Of a stretch of DNA of 64,000 bases, positions 1 to 7,590 are shown piece after piece (the stretch's first letter is position 1; each line of letters begins with the position of its first letter). The notes under the pieces were generated by a model, which searched no databases, was not told the DNA's origin, and saw nothing but the letters and a program-made list of their open reading frames with translations. The stretch lies in NCBI GenBank assembly GCA_965206365.1, contig CBDBJL010000018.1:124001-188000 (forward strand). Reading direction: 5' to 3'. Made by a program: the position numbers and the translations under genes. Source of the stretch: CBDBJL01 sp965206365. Lineage in GTDB: Bacteria; Pseudomonadota; Alphaproteobacteria; JABAAW01; JAHZMA01.

Positions 1-333
1 GACGCGGCGATGGTAGCTGGTGAACAAGTAAAACAAAAAGAAACTCCGGGCGCGAAAGCAGCTAGAAATATAAACAGTACTGAAATCGGTTTGGCGTATA
101 ATTACGGTTCTGGTGCTGTTAGTCTGCTTAATAAAAGTGAAGATGTTGCATCTATTGCAGATCCTGCAGCAGCCGAGACAGTTTCTGGTATGATTATTTC
201 GGTAAATCATAATGTTGCTGATGGTGTTGCAGTTTATTTGCAACAAATTTCAGTACCAGCTGATATTGATAAATCGAATGAAGAATATGAAACGATTTCT
301 GAATTGGTTCTAGGTACAAAAATCAGCTTCTAA
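1..333 (+). CDS. Outer-membrane porin, C-terminal fragment
   Basis: The reading frame is open from base 1, so the gene starts upstream of the window; about 110 residues are visible. The segment has alternating polar and hydrophobic stretches (SGMIISVNHNVADGVAVYLQ) and ends in LGTKISF. A terminal Phe in a last beta strand is the usual signature recognised by the Bam machinery in Gram-negative porins. The protein is therefore inferred to be an outer-membrane beta-barrel porin of the alphaproteobacterial kind. Pore specificity cannot be told from this tail. A strong terminator follows about 40 bases downstream, so this is the last gene of its transcript. Confidence 0.6.
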   Translation, partial: DAAMVAGEQVKQKETPGAKAARNINSTEIGLAYNYGSGAVSLLNKSEDVASIADPAAAETVSGMIISVNHNVADGVAVYLQQISVPADIDKSNEEYETISELVLGTKISF

Positions 334-370
334 TTTTTTCATTATTGAAAAATTAGTTTCTAATTTTGGG

Positions 371-401
371 AAAGGGAGAGATTTTATCTCTCCCTTTTTT
401 T
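371..401 (+). terminator. Rho-independent terminator after the porin gene
   Basis: A perfect 12-bp stem (371-382 pairing with 386-397) with a 3-base loop runs directly into a T tract. It is the cleanest intrinsic terminator in the window and ends the porin transcript. The remaining bases up to the DUF3576 gene show no other gene. Confidence 0.9.
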
Positions 402-601
402 ATCAGCTTTTCGTAAATCATAATCGCTCTTGACATGATCGGTAAGTTTTGGCAAAAATAGGGGCAAATATCGAGGAGTAAAAACTGAATCGTGTGTTTG
501 TTTGCCGGCCAAAAAATTACGGTGAATTACGAATTGATATGGCGGTGGTTTTTCCACCAATAAACCTAGCGAAAACAAATTTTTGATCAGCACAGATATA
601 G

Positions 602-1210
602 ATGAGCCAAAATACCATGCAAAAATCCAATATGAAAAAATCCAATATGAAAAAATCCAGCACCCAAAAACAGAAGAGTCCATATATCAATATTATTTTG
701 TGTTTATTTATGGTCACTGCATGCGAAATTCGCGAACCTACCTATGAAGAAACCACTTCGAAAAAACAGTTAGATTTAGAAGGAAGAACCGGCACAAAAT
801 TGGGCGGAGGCATAGGAAGCTTTTCAAAGCAGAAACAGCGGGTAAATCGTGATTCTACCAATTTGGCGAATTTTGGCAGTGGCGATTTACAGGTGAATCG
901 TTATTTATGGACGGCAAGCCTAGATATTATGTCTTTTTTGCCTTTTACGCAGGCAGATGCGGTTGCCGGGGTGATTCTTACCGATTGGCATGCGTTGAAT
1001 GAAGACCCTACACAGCGTTATAAGGTGAATCTTATCATCACCGGTACACAATTGCGTCCCGATGCGTTGCGGGTTGTTTTGTTTAAGCAAAAGAAACAGG
1101 GAGATAATTGGCAAGATGTGACGGTTTCGAAAGATTCGGTAAATCAGCTGGAAGAAAGCATTTTAACCCGAGCGCGCGAAATTCGCTATACTAGCCTGGG
1201 ATTTAAGTAA
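602..1210 (+). CDS. DUF3576-family lipoprotein
   Basis: 202 residues. After a basic N-terminus there is a hydrophobic stretch (IIL..LFMVTAC) ending in a lipobox-like VTAC, with the modified Cys at residue 41 if the first ATG is used. The body contains a glycine-rich segment, then a conserved-looking region with LWTASLDIMSFLP and VILTDWHA near residues 100-130. This resembles the DUF3576 family, which commonly lies directly upstream of leuS in alphaproteobacteria, as here. Function is unknown; a periplasmic lipid-anchored protein is inferred. The start is ambiguous: ATGs at 602, 617, 632 and 647 are in frame, no clear ribosome binding site precedes any of them, and the last three sit inside a 15-base tandem repeat. 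The true start may be 632 or 647, giving a conventional signal peptide. Confidence 0.75.
   Translation: MSQNTMQKSNMKKSNMKKSSTQKQKSPYINIILCLFMVTACEIREPTYEETTSKKQLDLEGRTGTKLGGGIGSFSKQKQRVNRDSTNLANFGSGDLQVNRYLWTASLDIMSFLPFTQADAVAGVILTDWHALNEDPTQRYKVNLIITGTQLRPDALRVVLFKQKKQGDNWQDVTVSKDSVNQLEESILTRAREIRYTSLGFK
617..661 (+). repeat. 15-bp coding tandem repeat, three copies
   Basis: Three consecutive 15-base units, ATG-(C/A)AA-AAA-TCC-A(A/G)(T/C), encode M(Q/K)KSN, MKKSN and MKKSS. The unit length is a multiple of three, so copy-number change would preserve the frame. Each copy brings its own ATG. Confidence 0.85.
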
Positions 1211-1335
1211 TGGGATTTCAATAATGGGATTTCAATAATGGGGTTTCAGCAATGGGGTTTCAATAATGGGGTTTCAGCAATGGGATTTCTAGTAATGGGA
1301 TTTCAGCAATGGGGTTTCTAGTAATGGGGTTTCGT
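1209..1335 (+). repeat. 14-15 bp tandem repeat array, nine units, before leuS
   Basis: Nine head-to-tail units of form AATGGG(A/G)TTTC followed by AAT, AGC, TAGT or GT fill the whole gap between the DUF3576 stop codon and the leuS start. Unit lengths are 14,14,14,14,14,15,14,15 and 13. Each unit carries an ATG and a G-run. The one leuS-frame ATG inside the array (1295) is closed by stop codons before leuS. There are no unique spacers, so it is not a CRISPR array. Confidence 0.95.
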
Positions 1336-1336
1336 A

Positions 1337-4039
1337 ATGAACGGGCCTGATTCTTCTCCGGAATCTTCTCCTGATTCTTCCTCTGGCTCTTATCCCCAGA
1401 ATCATTATCCATTTCGCGCTACCGAAAAGAAATGGCAAGATTATTGGGCTAAGCATGCTTCGTTTGCCACGGATGAGGATTCGTGCAAGCCTCCTTATTA
1501 TGTTTTAGAGATGTTCCCATACCCTTCTGGGCGGATCCATGTTGGCCATGTTCGTAATTATACGATGGGTGATGTGGTTGCCAGGTATCGGCGTGCAAAG
1601 GGTTTTGAGGTTTTGCATCCTATGGGTTGGGATGCTTTTGGTTTGCCTGCGGAAAATGCCGCTTTTGAAAATCAGGCTCACCCGATGCAGTGGACGAAGA
1701 ACAATATTGCGGCGATGAAAAAACAATTTTCCCTATTGGGGTTATCCTTAGATTGGTCACGTGAAATTACCACTTGCGAGCCAGATTACTATAAGCATGA
1801 ACAGGCAATCTTTTTGGATTTTCTGGCAAAAGGCTTGGCATATCGCAAAGAATCATGGGTGAATTGGGATCCGGTGGAAAATACGGTGCTTGCTAACGAG
1901 CAAGTGATCGATGGCAAGGGTTGGCGTTCGGGTGCGCTGGTCGAGAAAAAACAATTGCATCAATGGTTTTTGAAAATTACCGCTTTTGCCGACGAGCTAC
2001 AACAGGGTTTGACCGGTTTGGTGGATTGGCCCGAAAAAGTTAAATTAATGCAGCATAATTGGCTTGGGCGTTCAGAGGGTGCGGAAATTGATTTTCTATT
2101 ACAAAATCCTGTTACCATTGATGAGGCGCGCAAAAATAATCGTGATTTGCTAGATTCAGGCATCGATTCGATGGAAATAAAAAAGATACGAGTTTTTTCC
2201 ACCCGCCCCGATACGCTTTATGGTGCGGCCTTTCTTGCAGTTGCCCCAACGCATCCTTTGGCAAGCGCAATTGCACATTATGATGATGATGCCAAAGCCT
2301 TTATTGCCGAATGTGCCCGAATTGATACCAGCGAAGAGGCGATCGAAACAGCGACAAAAAAAGGTTATTTAACCGAGATCATCGCCGAGCATCCGTTTGA
2401 TGCGAAGTGGCAATTGCCGGTTTATATAGCAAATTTTGTATTGATGGAATATGGCACCGGGTCGATTTTTGGGTGTCCGGCGCATGATGCTCGTGATCTA
2501 GAATTTGCGCGCCGCTATGATATTGCTTTTAAGGCCGTTATTATGCCAACAGATTCTGCAGTGAAAGCAGAAGATTTTACCATTAATGCCGAGCCTTATC
2601 TTGAGGATGGGGTTTTGATCAATTCAGATTTTCTGGATGGCTTGAATGTTGGAGATGGAATGAAAGCATCAATTGCCAGGCTTGAGGCTGAACAGAAAGG
2701 GCAACAGAAAATTACGTGGCGATTGCGCGATTGGGGGATCTCGCGTCAGCGCTATTGGGGCTGCCCAGTGCCGATTATTCATTGCCCCAAATGCGGAATT
2801 GTGCCGGTGGCTAAGGTGGATTTGCCGGTAACTTTGCCTGAAGAGATTGAATTTACGCATTCGGGGAATCCTTTGAATTATAGCGAGTGGAAGCACACAA
2901 CATGCCCAAGCTGTGGCGGTGTGGCTGAGCGGGAAACCGATACTTTTGATACTTTTATGGAATCTTCTTGGTATTTTCTGCGGTTTTGTGATCCGCATAA
3001 TGATGATCTGCCGGTAGATTTGGCATTGGCAAAAAAATGGTTGCCGGTGGACCAATATATCGGCGGGGTAGAACATGCGATTATGCATCTGCTTTATTCG
3101 CGATTCTATGTACGGGCGATGCAATTTTGTGGATATTTGAAAGATTTAAGCGAGCCCTTTGCTGGGTTGTACACTCAGGGTATGGTGTGTCATCAAAGCT
3201 ATCAATCTAGTGTTACTGGGAAATGGGAATTTGCATCAATGGCAGAAAAGGGCGAGGATGGTAGATTTTATCATCGCGAAACCGGTGTTGAATTAACGCT
3301 TGGACGCGTTGAAAAAATGAGCAAATCGAAGAAAAATGTTGTTGATCCCGAAGATATTATTGGTGTATATGGTGCGGATACAGTTCGGTTATTTGCGCTT
3401 TCGGATTCACCGCCAGATCGAGATTTTGAATGGAGTGAAGCGGGTATGGAAGGCGCGTGGCGTTACTTAAATCGATTATGGCGATTGGCAAATAATGGAC
3501 AATCTCAAGAAATATACGATAACCTAAAGCATCGAGAAAAATTAAGCGAGAAGGGTAAAAAATTACATAGCTCGCTTCATTGCACGATCAAAGAAACGGC
3601 AAAAGATATTGAAAAATATCATTTTAATCGTGCGGTGGCACGGCTTCGTGAATTTGGCAATATGATTGAAAAATTTGTACCCGAAAATCTTGCTGAGCAA
3701 GCATTGAAAAAATACGCGTTGGAAACATTAATACGCTTATTTAATCCCTTTATTCCGCATATTACAGAAGAATTATGGCAAAAATTAGGAATGAAATCGC
3801 ATCTTTTAACCATGGATTGGCCAGAATTTAATCCTAGCGATATTATCCAGGAAAAAATTAATTTGCCGGTGCAGGTAAATGGTAAAATGCGCGGCAATAT
3901 TGATGTGACTGAGCAGATGACGCAAGATGAAATTATTGCGCAAGCTAAGAAAATTGAAAATGTTATCAAAGCCTTGCAGGGGCTACCGGTTAGAAAAGTT
4001 ATTTATGTGCCTCGTAAAATATTGAATTTAGTGAAATAA
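1337..4039 (+). CDS. leuS: Leucyl-tRNA synthetase
   Basis: 900 residues, class I aminoacyl-tRNA synthetase charging tRNA-Leu in the cytosol. The HIGH-type motif is HVGH at residues 68-71 inside PYPSGRIHVGHVRNYTMGD. The KMSKS loop is at residues 660-664. The CP1 editing domain lies between (the FSTRPDTLYGA segment is typical), and two Cys-x2-Cys pairs (CPKCG, CPSCG) form a zinc-binding insert. The C-terminus has the VNGKMRG motif of bacterial LeuRS. The N-terminus is unusual: about 25 extra residues rich in Ser, Pro and Asp precede the usual YPFRATEKKWQ start and are built from a 12-base repeat. ATG 1337 is the first in-frame start after stops in the upstream repeat array, and no strong ribosome binding site is visible apart from a G-run. 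lptE starts one base after the stop. Confidence 0.97.
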   Translation: MNGPDSSPESSPDSSSGSYPQNHYPFRATEKKWQDYWAKHASFATDEDSCKPPYYVLEMFPYPSGRIHVGHVRNYTMGDVVARYRRAKGFEVLHPMGWDAFGLPAENAAFENQAHPMQWTKNNIAAMKKQFSLLGLSLDWSREITTCEPDYYKHEQAIFLDFLAKGLAYRKESWVNWDPVENTVLANEQVIDGKGWRSGALVEKKQLHQWFLKITAFADELQQGLTGLVDWPEKVKLMQHNWLGRSEGAEIDFLLQNPVTIDEARKNNRDLLDSGIDSMEIKKIRVFSTRPDTLYGAAFLAVAPTHPLASAIAHYDDDAKAFIAECARIDTSEEAIETATKKGYLTEIIAEHPFDAKWQLPVYIANFVLMEYGTGSIFGCPAHDARDLEFARRYDIAFKAVIMPTDSAVKAEDFTINAEPYLEDGVLINSDFLDGLNVGDGMKASIARLEAEQKGQQKITWRLRDWGISRQRYWGCPVPIIHCPKCGIVPVAKVDLPVTLPEEIEFTHSGNPLNYSEWKHTTCPSCGGVAERETDTFDTFMESSWYFLRFCDPHNDDLPVDLALAKKWLPVDQYIGGVEHAIMHLLYSRFYVRAMQFCGYLKDLSEPFAGLYTQGMVCHQSYQSSVTGKWEFASMAEKGEDGRFYHRETGVELTLGRVEKMSKSKKNVVDPEDIIGVYGADTVRLFALSDSPPDRDFEWSEAGMEGAWRYLNRLWRLANNGQSQEIYDNLKHREKLSEKGKKLHSSLHCTIKETAKDIEKYHFNRAVARLREFGNMIEKFVPENLAEQALKKYALETLIRLFNPFIPHITEELWQKLGMKSHLLTMDWPEFNPSDIIQEKINLPVQVNGKMRGNIDVTEQMTQDEIIAQAKKIENVIKALQGLPVRKVIYVPRKILNLVK
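1346..1381 (+). repeat. 12-bp coding tandem repeat in the leuS N-terminus
   Basis: Three 12-base units encode PDSS, PESS and PDSS at the start of LeuRS, followed by a serine-rich stretch. It lies only 10 bases beyond the 14-15 bp array and keeps the reading frame whatever the copy number. Confidence 0.8.
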
Positions 4040-4040
4040 T

Positions 4041-4535
4041 ATGAAAGTTTTTTTGCAGAAGATTGCAATTTTTTTGGTTTTTTTCATTCCTTCTTGCTCA
4101 CCAATTATTCAAGATAATGTGAATGATGAACAGCGATTATGGCGATTAATGAATCAGGTGAATTTTGCCCCGATTGATGGCAAGACCGGGCAAAGATTGA
4201 AACAGAGGCTGGAGGCAAGCTTTAATGTTTTGGGGAAATCTGCGAAATGGAGCTATGAATTACAAATTGAGCTAGAGATGAAAGATATTGATTATACAGA
4301 GAGAAAATCTTATGAAATGAATGCTAGAATTGCTTTGCGTGAGCTTGAAACTCAAGAAATTATATTGACAGGAAAAATTTATAGTTCGAGTAAATATATC
4401 AGCTCGGGGAGCGATTATCAGCAAGAAAAATCACGTGAATTTGCCAAACAACGGGCTTTAAACGAGCTGGTGAAAAAAATAACTTTGCGAATGGAAAGTT
4501 ATTTTAGAAAAAAAATCGCTGATAATGATCTATAA
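4041..4535 (+). CDS. lptE: LPS-assembly lipoprotein LptE
   Basis: 164 residues with a short basic N-terminus, a hydrophobic core and a lipobox ending at Cys19 (FFIPSC), so an outer-membrane lipoprotein is expected. Position between leuS and holA is the canonical alphaproteobacterial location of lptE, whose product plugs the LptD barrel that inserts lipopolysaccharide. The body alternates strand-like segments (WSYELQIELEMKDIDYT) with a C-terminal amphipathic helix (REFAKQRALNELVKKI), matching the LptE fold. The family is poorly conserved, so the call leans on lipobox, size and neighbours. The gene overlaps holA by 11 bases. Confidence 0.8.
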   Translation: MKVFLQKIAIFLVFFIPSCSPIIQDNVNDEQRLWRLMNQVNFAPIDGKTGQRLKQRLEASFNVLGKSAKWSYELQIELEMKDIDYTERKSYEMNARIALRELETQEIILTGKIYSSSKYISSGSDYQQEKSREFAKQRALNELVKKITLRMESYFRKKIADNDL

Positions 4536-5508
4536 AAATGAAAAAGATATTCTTAATGCGAAGCAATTTTTTTTCTTAATTTATGGTACTGATGAAGGCA
4601 AAGTAAAATTAACCTCGGATAAATTACGTGAGAAAATTGATTGTGAGACGGTAAAAATAGATCTAGATGAATATGAAAAAGAGCCGACAAAATTAGAAGA
4701 TGAGCTTAGGGCTGCGTCGCTTTTTTCGGAAAAGCAATTAGTTTTTTTGGATTTACGCAATGATTCGATCAAACCTAAAATAACAGCACAAATTGCAAAA
4801 ACGATTGCAAAGATTGAAGATATTGATAATTATTTGTTGATTTTATGTCATAAATTAACGCCAACGTCACCGCTGAGAAAATTATTTGAAGCGCAAAAAA
4901 AAATGGTGATTATGCCATGTTATCCAGCTGAAATCAGTGATATTCGCTTGTTGTTGGAAGATAAATTGTGTCAAGAAAATATTAGGATTGCGCCAGATGC
5001 CAAGCAATTATTTTTACAGAAAGCGAAGGGAAATTTTGCGCGCGTTAATCATGAAATTGAAAAATTACTTCTTTATAAACAGAAAGATGAAATAATTAAT
5101 TTTCAGGATGTGCAAAAACTAACGGGGCAGTTTGAAGAATTATATGTTAGTGATTTAATTTATGCGGCATTTTCAGGCGAATCCACGCTTGTGGATAATA
5201 TTTTGCGTGAATTGGAGCTAGAGGCGATCCCTTTATTATTAGCGATCAGACGACATATTACGTTGCTGACGCAAATTAATATGGCAATATCTCAAAATCA
5301 AAATCTAATGACAGTAATTGACGGATTGCGACCTCCAATCTTTTTTAAGACGAAGAAAATTCTTGCAGTACAGGTTAGGAAATGGAGCGAGGTTAAATTG
5401 CTGAAATTTTATACCAAAAGTTTGGATATTGAATATCAAGTGAAATGGGAACCATTGGTTGGACTAAGCCAAGCACGGATGTTGCTACTGGAAATTGTTA
5501 TCGAATGA
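4525..5508 (+). CDS. holA: DNA polymerase III delta subunit
   Basis: 327 residues, the usual HolA length. The protein is the clamp-loader subunit that opens the beta clamp during replication. Visible features are the N-terminal FFLIYGTDEGKV region, where HolA proteins have a degenerate nucleotide-binding fold without Walker A, the SLFSEKQLVFLDLRND segment, and the C-terminal helical collar domain (LLLAIRRHITLLTQI). It overlaps the end of lptE, so the two are probably translationally coupled. Its 3' end overlaps the convergent end of gpsA by 24 bases. Confidence 0.9.
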   Translation: MIYKNEKDILNAKQFFFLIYGTDEGKVKLTSDKLREKIDCETVKIDLDEYEKEPTKLEDELRAASLFSEKQLVFLDLRNDSIKPKITAQIAKTIAKIEDIDNYLLILCHKLTPTSPLRKLFEAQKKMVIMPCYPAEISDIRLLLEDKLCQENIRIAPDAKQLFLQKAKGNFARVNHEIEKLLLYKQKDEIINFQDVQKLTGQFEELYVSDLIYAAFSGESTLVDNILRELELEAIPLLLAIRRHITLLTQINMAISQNQNLMTVIDGLRPPIFFKTKKILAVQVRKWSEVKLLKFYTKSLDIEYQVKWEPLVGLSQARMLLLEIVIE

Positions 5509-6511
5509 ATCGTGGTTCTCTAGTTTCACAGGACGTTCAAAAAGATTATTGAGCAAATCTTTGATTGGAATTTTGTGATAAAGGGCCTGATAGACGGCAT
5601 GGGTAATGGGAAGGTCTAAATTTGGAAATAAGGTTTGTATGGCTTTAACGCTAAAGGCTCCTTCAACAGTTTTTGCCACCCGTGTTGCCATGCTGGATAA
5701 AAGCGTCTAAATCAATTTTGCCTAAACCGAGTTGATAACCAAAAAATGTGTTCCTAGATTTTAGCGATGAACAGGTTAGCATTAAATCGCCAATTCCACC
5801 AAGACCATAAACAGTTTCACGAATCCCGCCTAAGGATTTGCTAAACAGGATCATTTCATTAATGCTTCGGGTAATTAAAGCGGTGCGTGCATTTTCACCT
5901 AATTGTAATGCCATTGAAATTCCTGCGGCAATGGCAATAATATTTTTAATGATACAAGCTGCTTCAAGTCCGATCTGATCAAAATGGTAATAAGGGCGAA
6001 ATTGTTTACTTTGCAATGCCAATAGTGTTTTTTCAATCGCATTTTTGTGTTTTTTATTGCCAGCAATAACGCTTGCTGCTGGCAAAGATTGGGCAATTTC
6101 TGTGGCAAAATTGGGCCCAGATAAGGTTAGGCAAATGCCTTGATGAAAATCTGCAATAATTTGGCAAGGTAATTTTAATTGTTCTTGTTCTAAACCTTTA
6201 CTGCAATTTACGAAAATTACATCGGGGGAAAGGTTGGGCAAGGTTTGCAAAAAGGCACGCATTTTTTGTGTGGGGATGGCACAGAAAATAATATCTGCAT
6301 CTGTAGTTGCTTTTGTTAAATTTGGTTCACAAATAATATTTTTGGGTAAATTAATATTTGGCAAAGCATCACAATGTTGATAGGTTTTCGTAATCTGATC
6401 TAAAATGATTGGGTTGCGCCCCCATAAGATCGTTTCATAAATATTGGCACGCGCACATAAGGCGGCAATTGCTGTGCCCCATGCGCCGGCACCTAAGATC
6501 GTTGCTTTCAT
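5485..6511 (-). pseudogene. gpsA: Glycerol-3-phosphate dehydrogenase, frameshifted
   Basis: NAD(P)-dependent sn-glycerol-3-phosphate dehydrogenase, which supplies the phospholipid backbone. ATG at 6511 follows a strong GAGGAG ribosome binding site and begins MKATILGAGAWGTAIA, the dinucleotide-binding motif. The catalytic region follows (LSGPNFATEIA, then CIIKNIIAIAAGI and GLGGIGDLMLTC). The first frame runs into a stop shortly after DAFIQH. The conserved end (VAKTVEGAFSVKA onward to LPITHAVYQAL) continues in a different frame, so one extra base or a loss of two lies near 5690-5700. All other conserved blocks are intact, so this is either a sequencing or assembly error or a very recent lesion in a gene that is normally essential. 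tsaD lies 29 bases upstream on the same strand. Confidence 0.85.
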
Positions 6512-6540
6512 AAAAATCTCCTCAAAATCTTCTAGGGTGA

Positions 6541-7590
6541 TCAATGAGATGATACATTGAGATTGCACTCACTTAATGGCCAGGCGGGGCGAATATTGAT
6601 TGATGCGGGTATATCACCAGCTTGATAATGCTCAATCGCTGCCCAAGCAATCATCGCGGCATTATCGGTACAAAATTCTACGGGAGGACAAATAAGTTGG
6701 GCATGGTTGGTTCGACAAAAATGAGCCAAAGCATTTCGGATCATTTGGTTACTGGCAACACCGCCAACCAAAGCGCAAGAAATTTCTGTTTTATGGTATT
6801 GTTTGCGGAATAAAGTAAAAGCATTTTTCAGTCTATCGATAAAAATATCGGCAATGGTGGCTTGTAGTGAAGCCGCATAATAAGCAATTTTTGGGTTATC
6901 TAATGTTGTTTCATTCAAAATTTTACGTCGAAATGCTGATTTTAATCCTGAAAAAGAAAAATCACAACCAGCTTTGCCGATAAGCGGGCGTGGTAGTAAG
7001 GAAGAATCGGCTAAACCAGTTTTTGCAGCTTTTTCAATTGCAGGCCCGCCAGGATAAGGTAAGCCAAGTAAATTTGCGGCTTTATCAAACGTTTCCCCAG
7101 CAGCATCATCCAAAGTTTCTCCATAAATATGGTAGCAACCCACAGCTTCAATGGCTAAAATCTGACAATGCCCACCAGAGACAAGCAATAAAAGATAGGG
7201 GAAAGTAATATTTTCAGTTAGGCGTACTGATAAAGCATGACCTTCCAAATGGTTGATTGGATAAAGTGGAATTTCTAATATTTGTGCAAGAGAATTAGCA
7301 AAATTGACTCCGACTAGCAAACCACCCATTAATCCCGGACCTGAAGTAACGGCAATGGCATCAATGTTTTCAAGTTTTATCTTGGCATGATTAAGTGCAG
7401 TTTTGGTTAAAATTTCAATTTTTTCTAAATGGGCTCGTGCGGCAATTTCTGGAACGACGCCCCCATAAATTTGGTGCAAATCTATTTGTGAAAAAATTTG
7501 TTGGGCAAGAATATTTTTCTCACTATCTAAAATAGCAATGGCAGTTTCATCGCAAGAAGATTCAAATGCCATAAATATTTTAGGAATCAT
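6541..7590 (-). CDS. tsaD: tRNA threonylcarbamoyladenosine synthase subunit TsaD
   Basis: 349 residues. With TsaB and TsaE it transfers threonylcarbamoyl to A37 of ANN-decoding tRNAs. It starts with the ASKHA phosphate loop region (FESSCDETAIAIL). The metal-binding HxxxH motif is H114/H118 (NHLEGH). LLLVSGGHCQIL, GETLDDAAGETFDK and the late GGVASNQ block match the Kae1/TsaD family. It overlaps alaS by 4 bases and precedes gpsA, a common alphaproteobacterial pairing for gpsA and tsaD. The upstream alaS overlap implies coupled translation. Confidence 0.96.
   Translation of the reverse strand: MIPKIFMAFESSCDETAIAILDSEKNILAQQIFSQIDLHQIYGGVVPEIAARAHLEKIEILTKTALNHAKIKLENIDAIAVTSGPGLMGGLLVGVNFANSLAQILEIPLYPINHLEGHALSVRLTENITFPYLLLLVSGGHCQILAIEAVGCYHIYGETLDDAAGETFDKAANLLGLPYPGGPAIEKAAKTGLADSSLLPRPLIGKAGCDFSFSGLKSAFRRKILNETTLDNPKIAYYAASLQATIADIFIDRLKNAFTLFRKQYHKTEISCALVGGVASNQMIRNALAHFCRTNHAQLICPPVEFCTDNAAMIAWAAIEHYQAGDIPASINIRPAWPLSECNLNVSSH

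Noticed and set aside
1209..1335. CRISPR array
   Set aside because: Units abut with no unique spacers and are only 13-15 bases; it is a simple tandem repeat.
5663..6511. Programmed frameshift in gpsA
   Set aside because: No slippery heptamer or downstream structure is evident, and gpsA is not known for recoding; an error or lesion is simpler.
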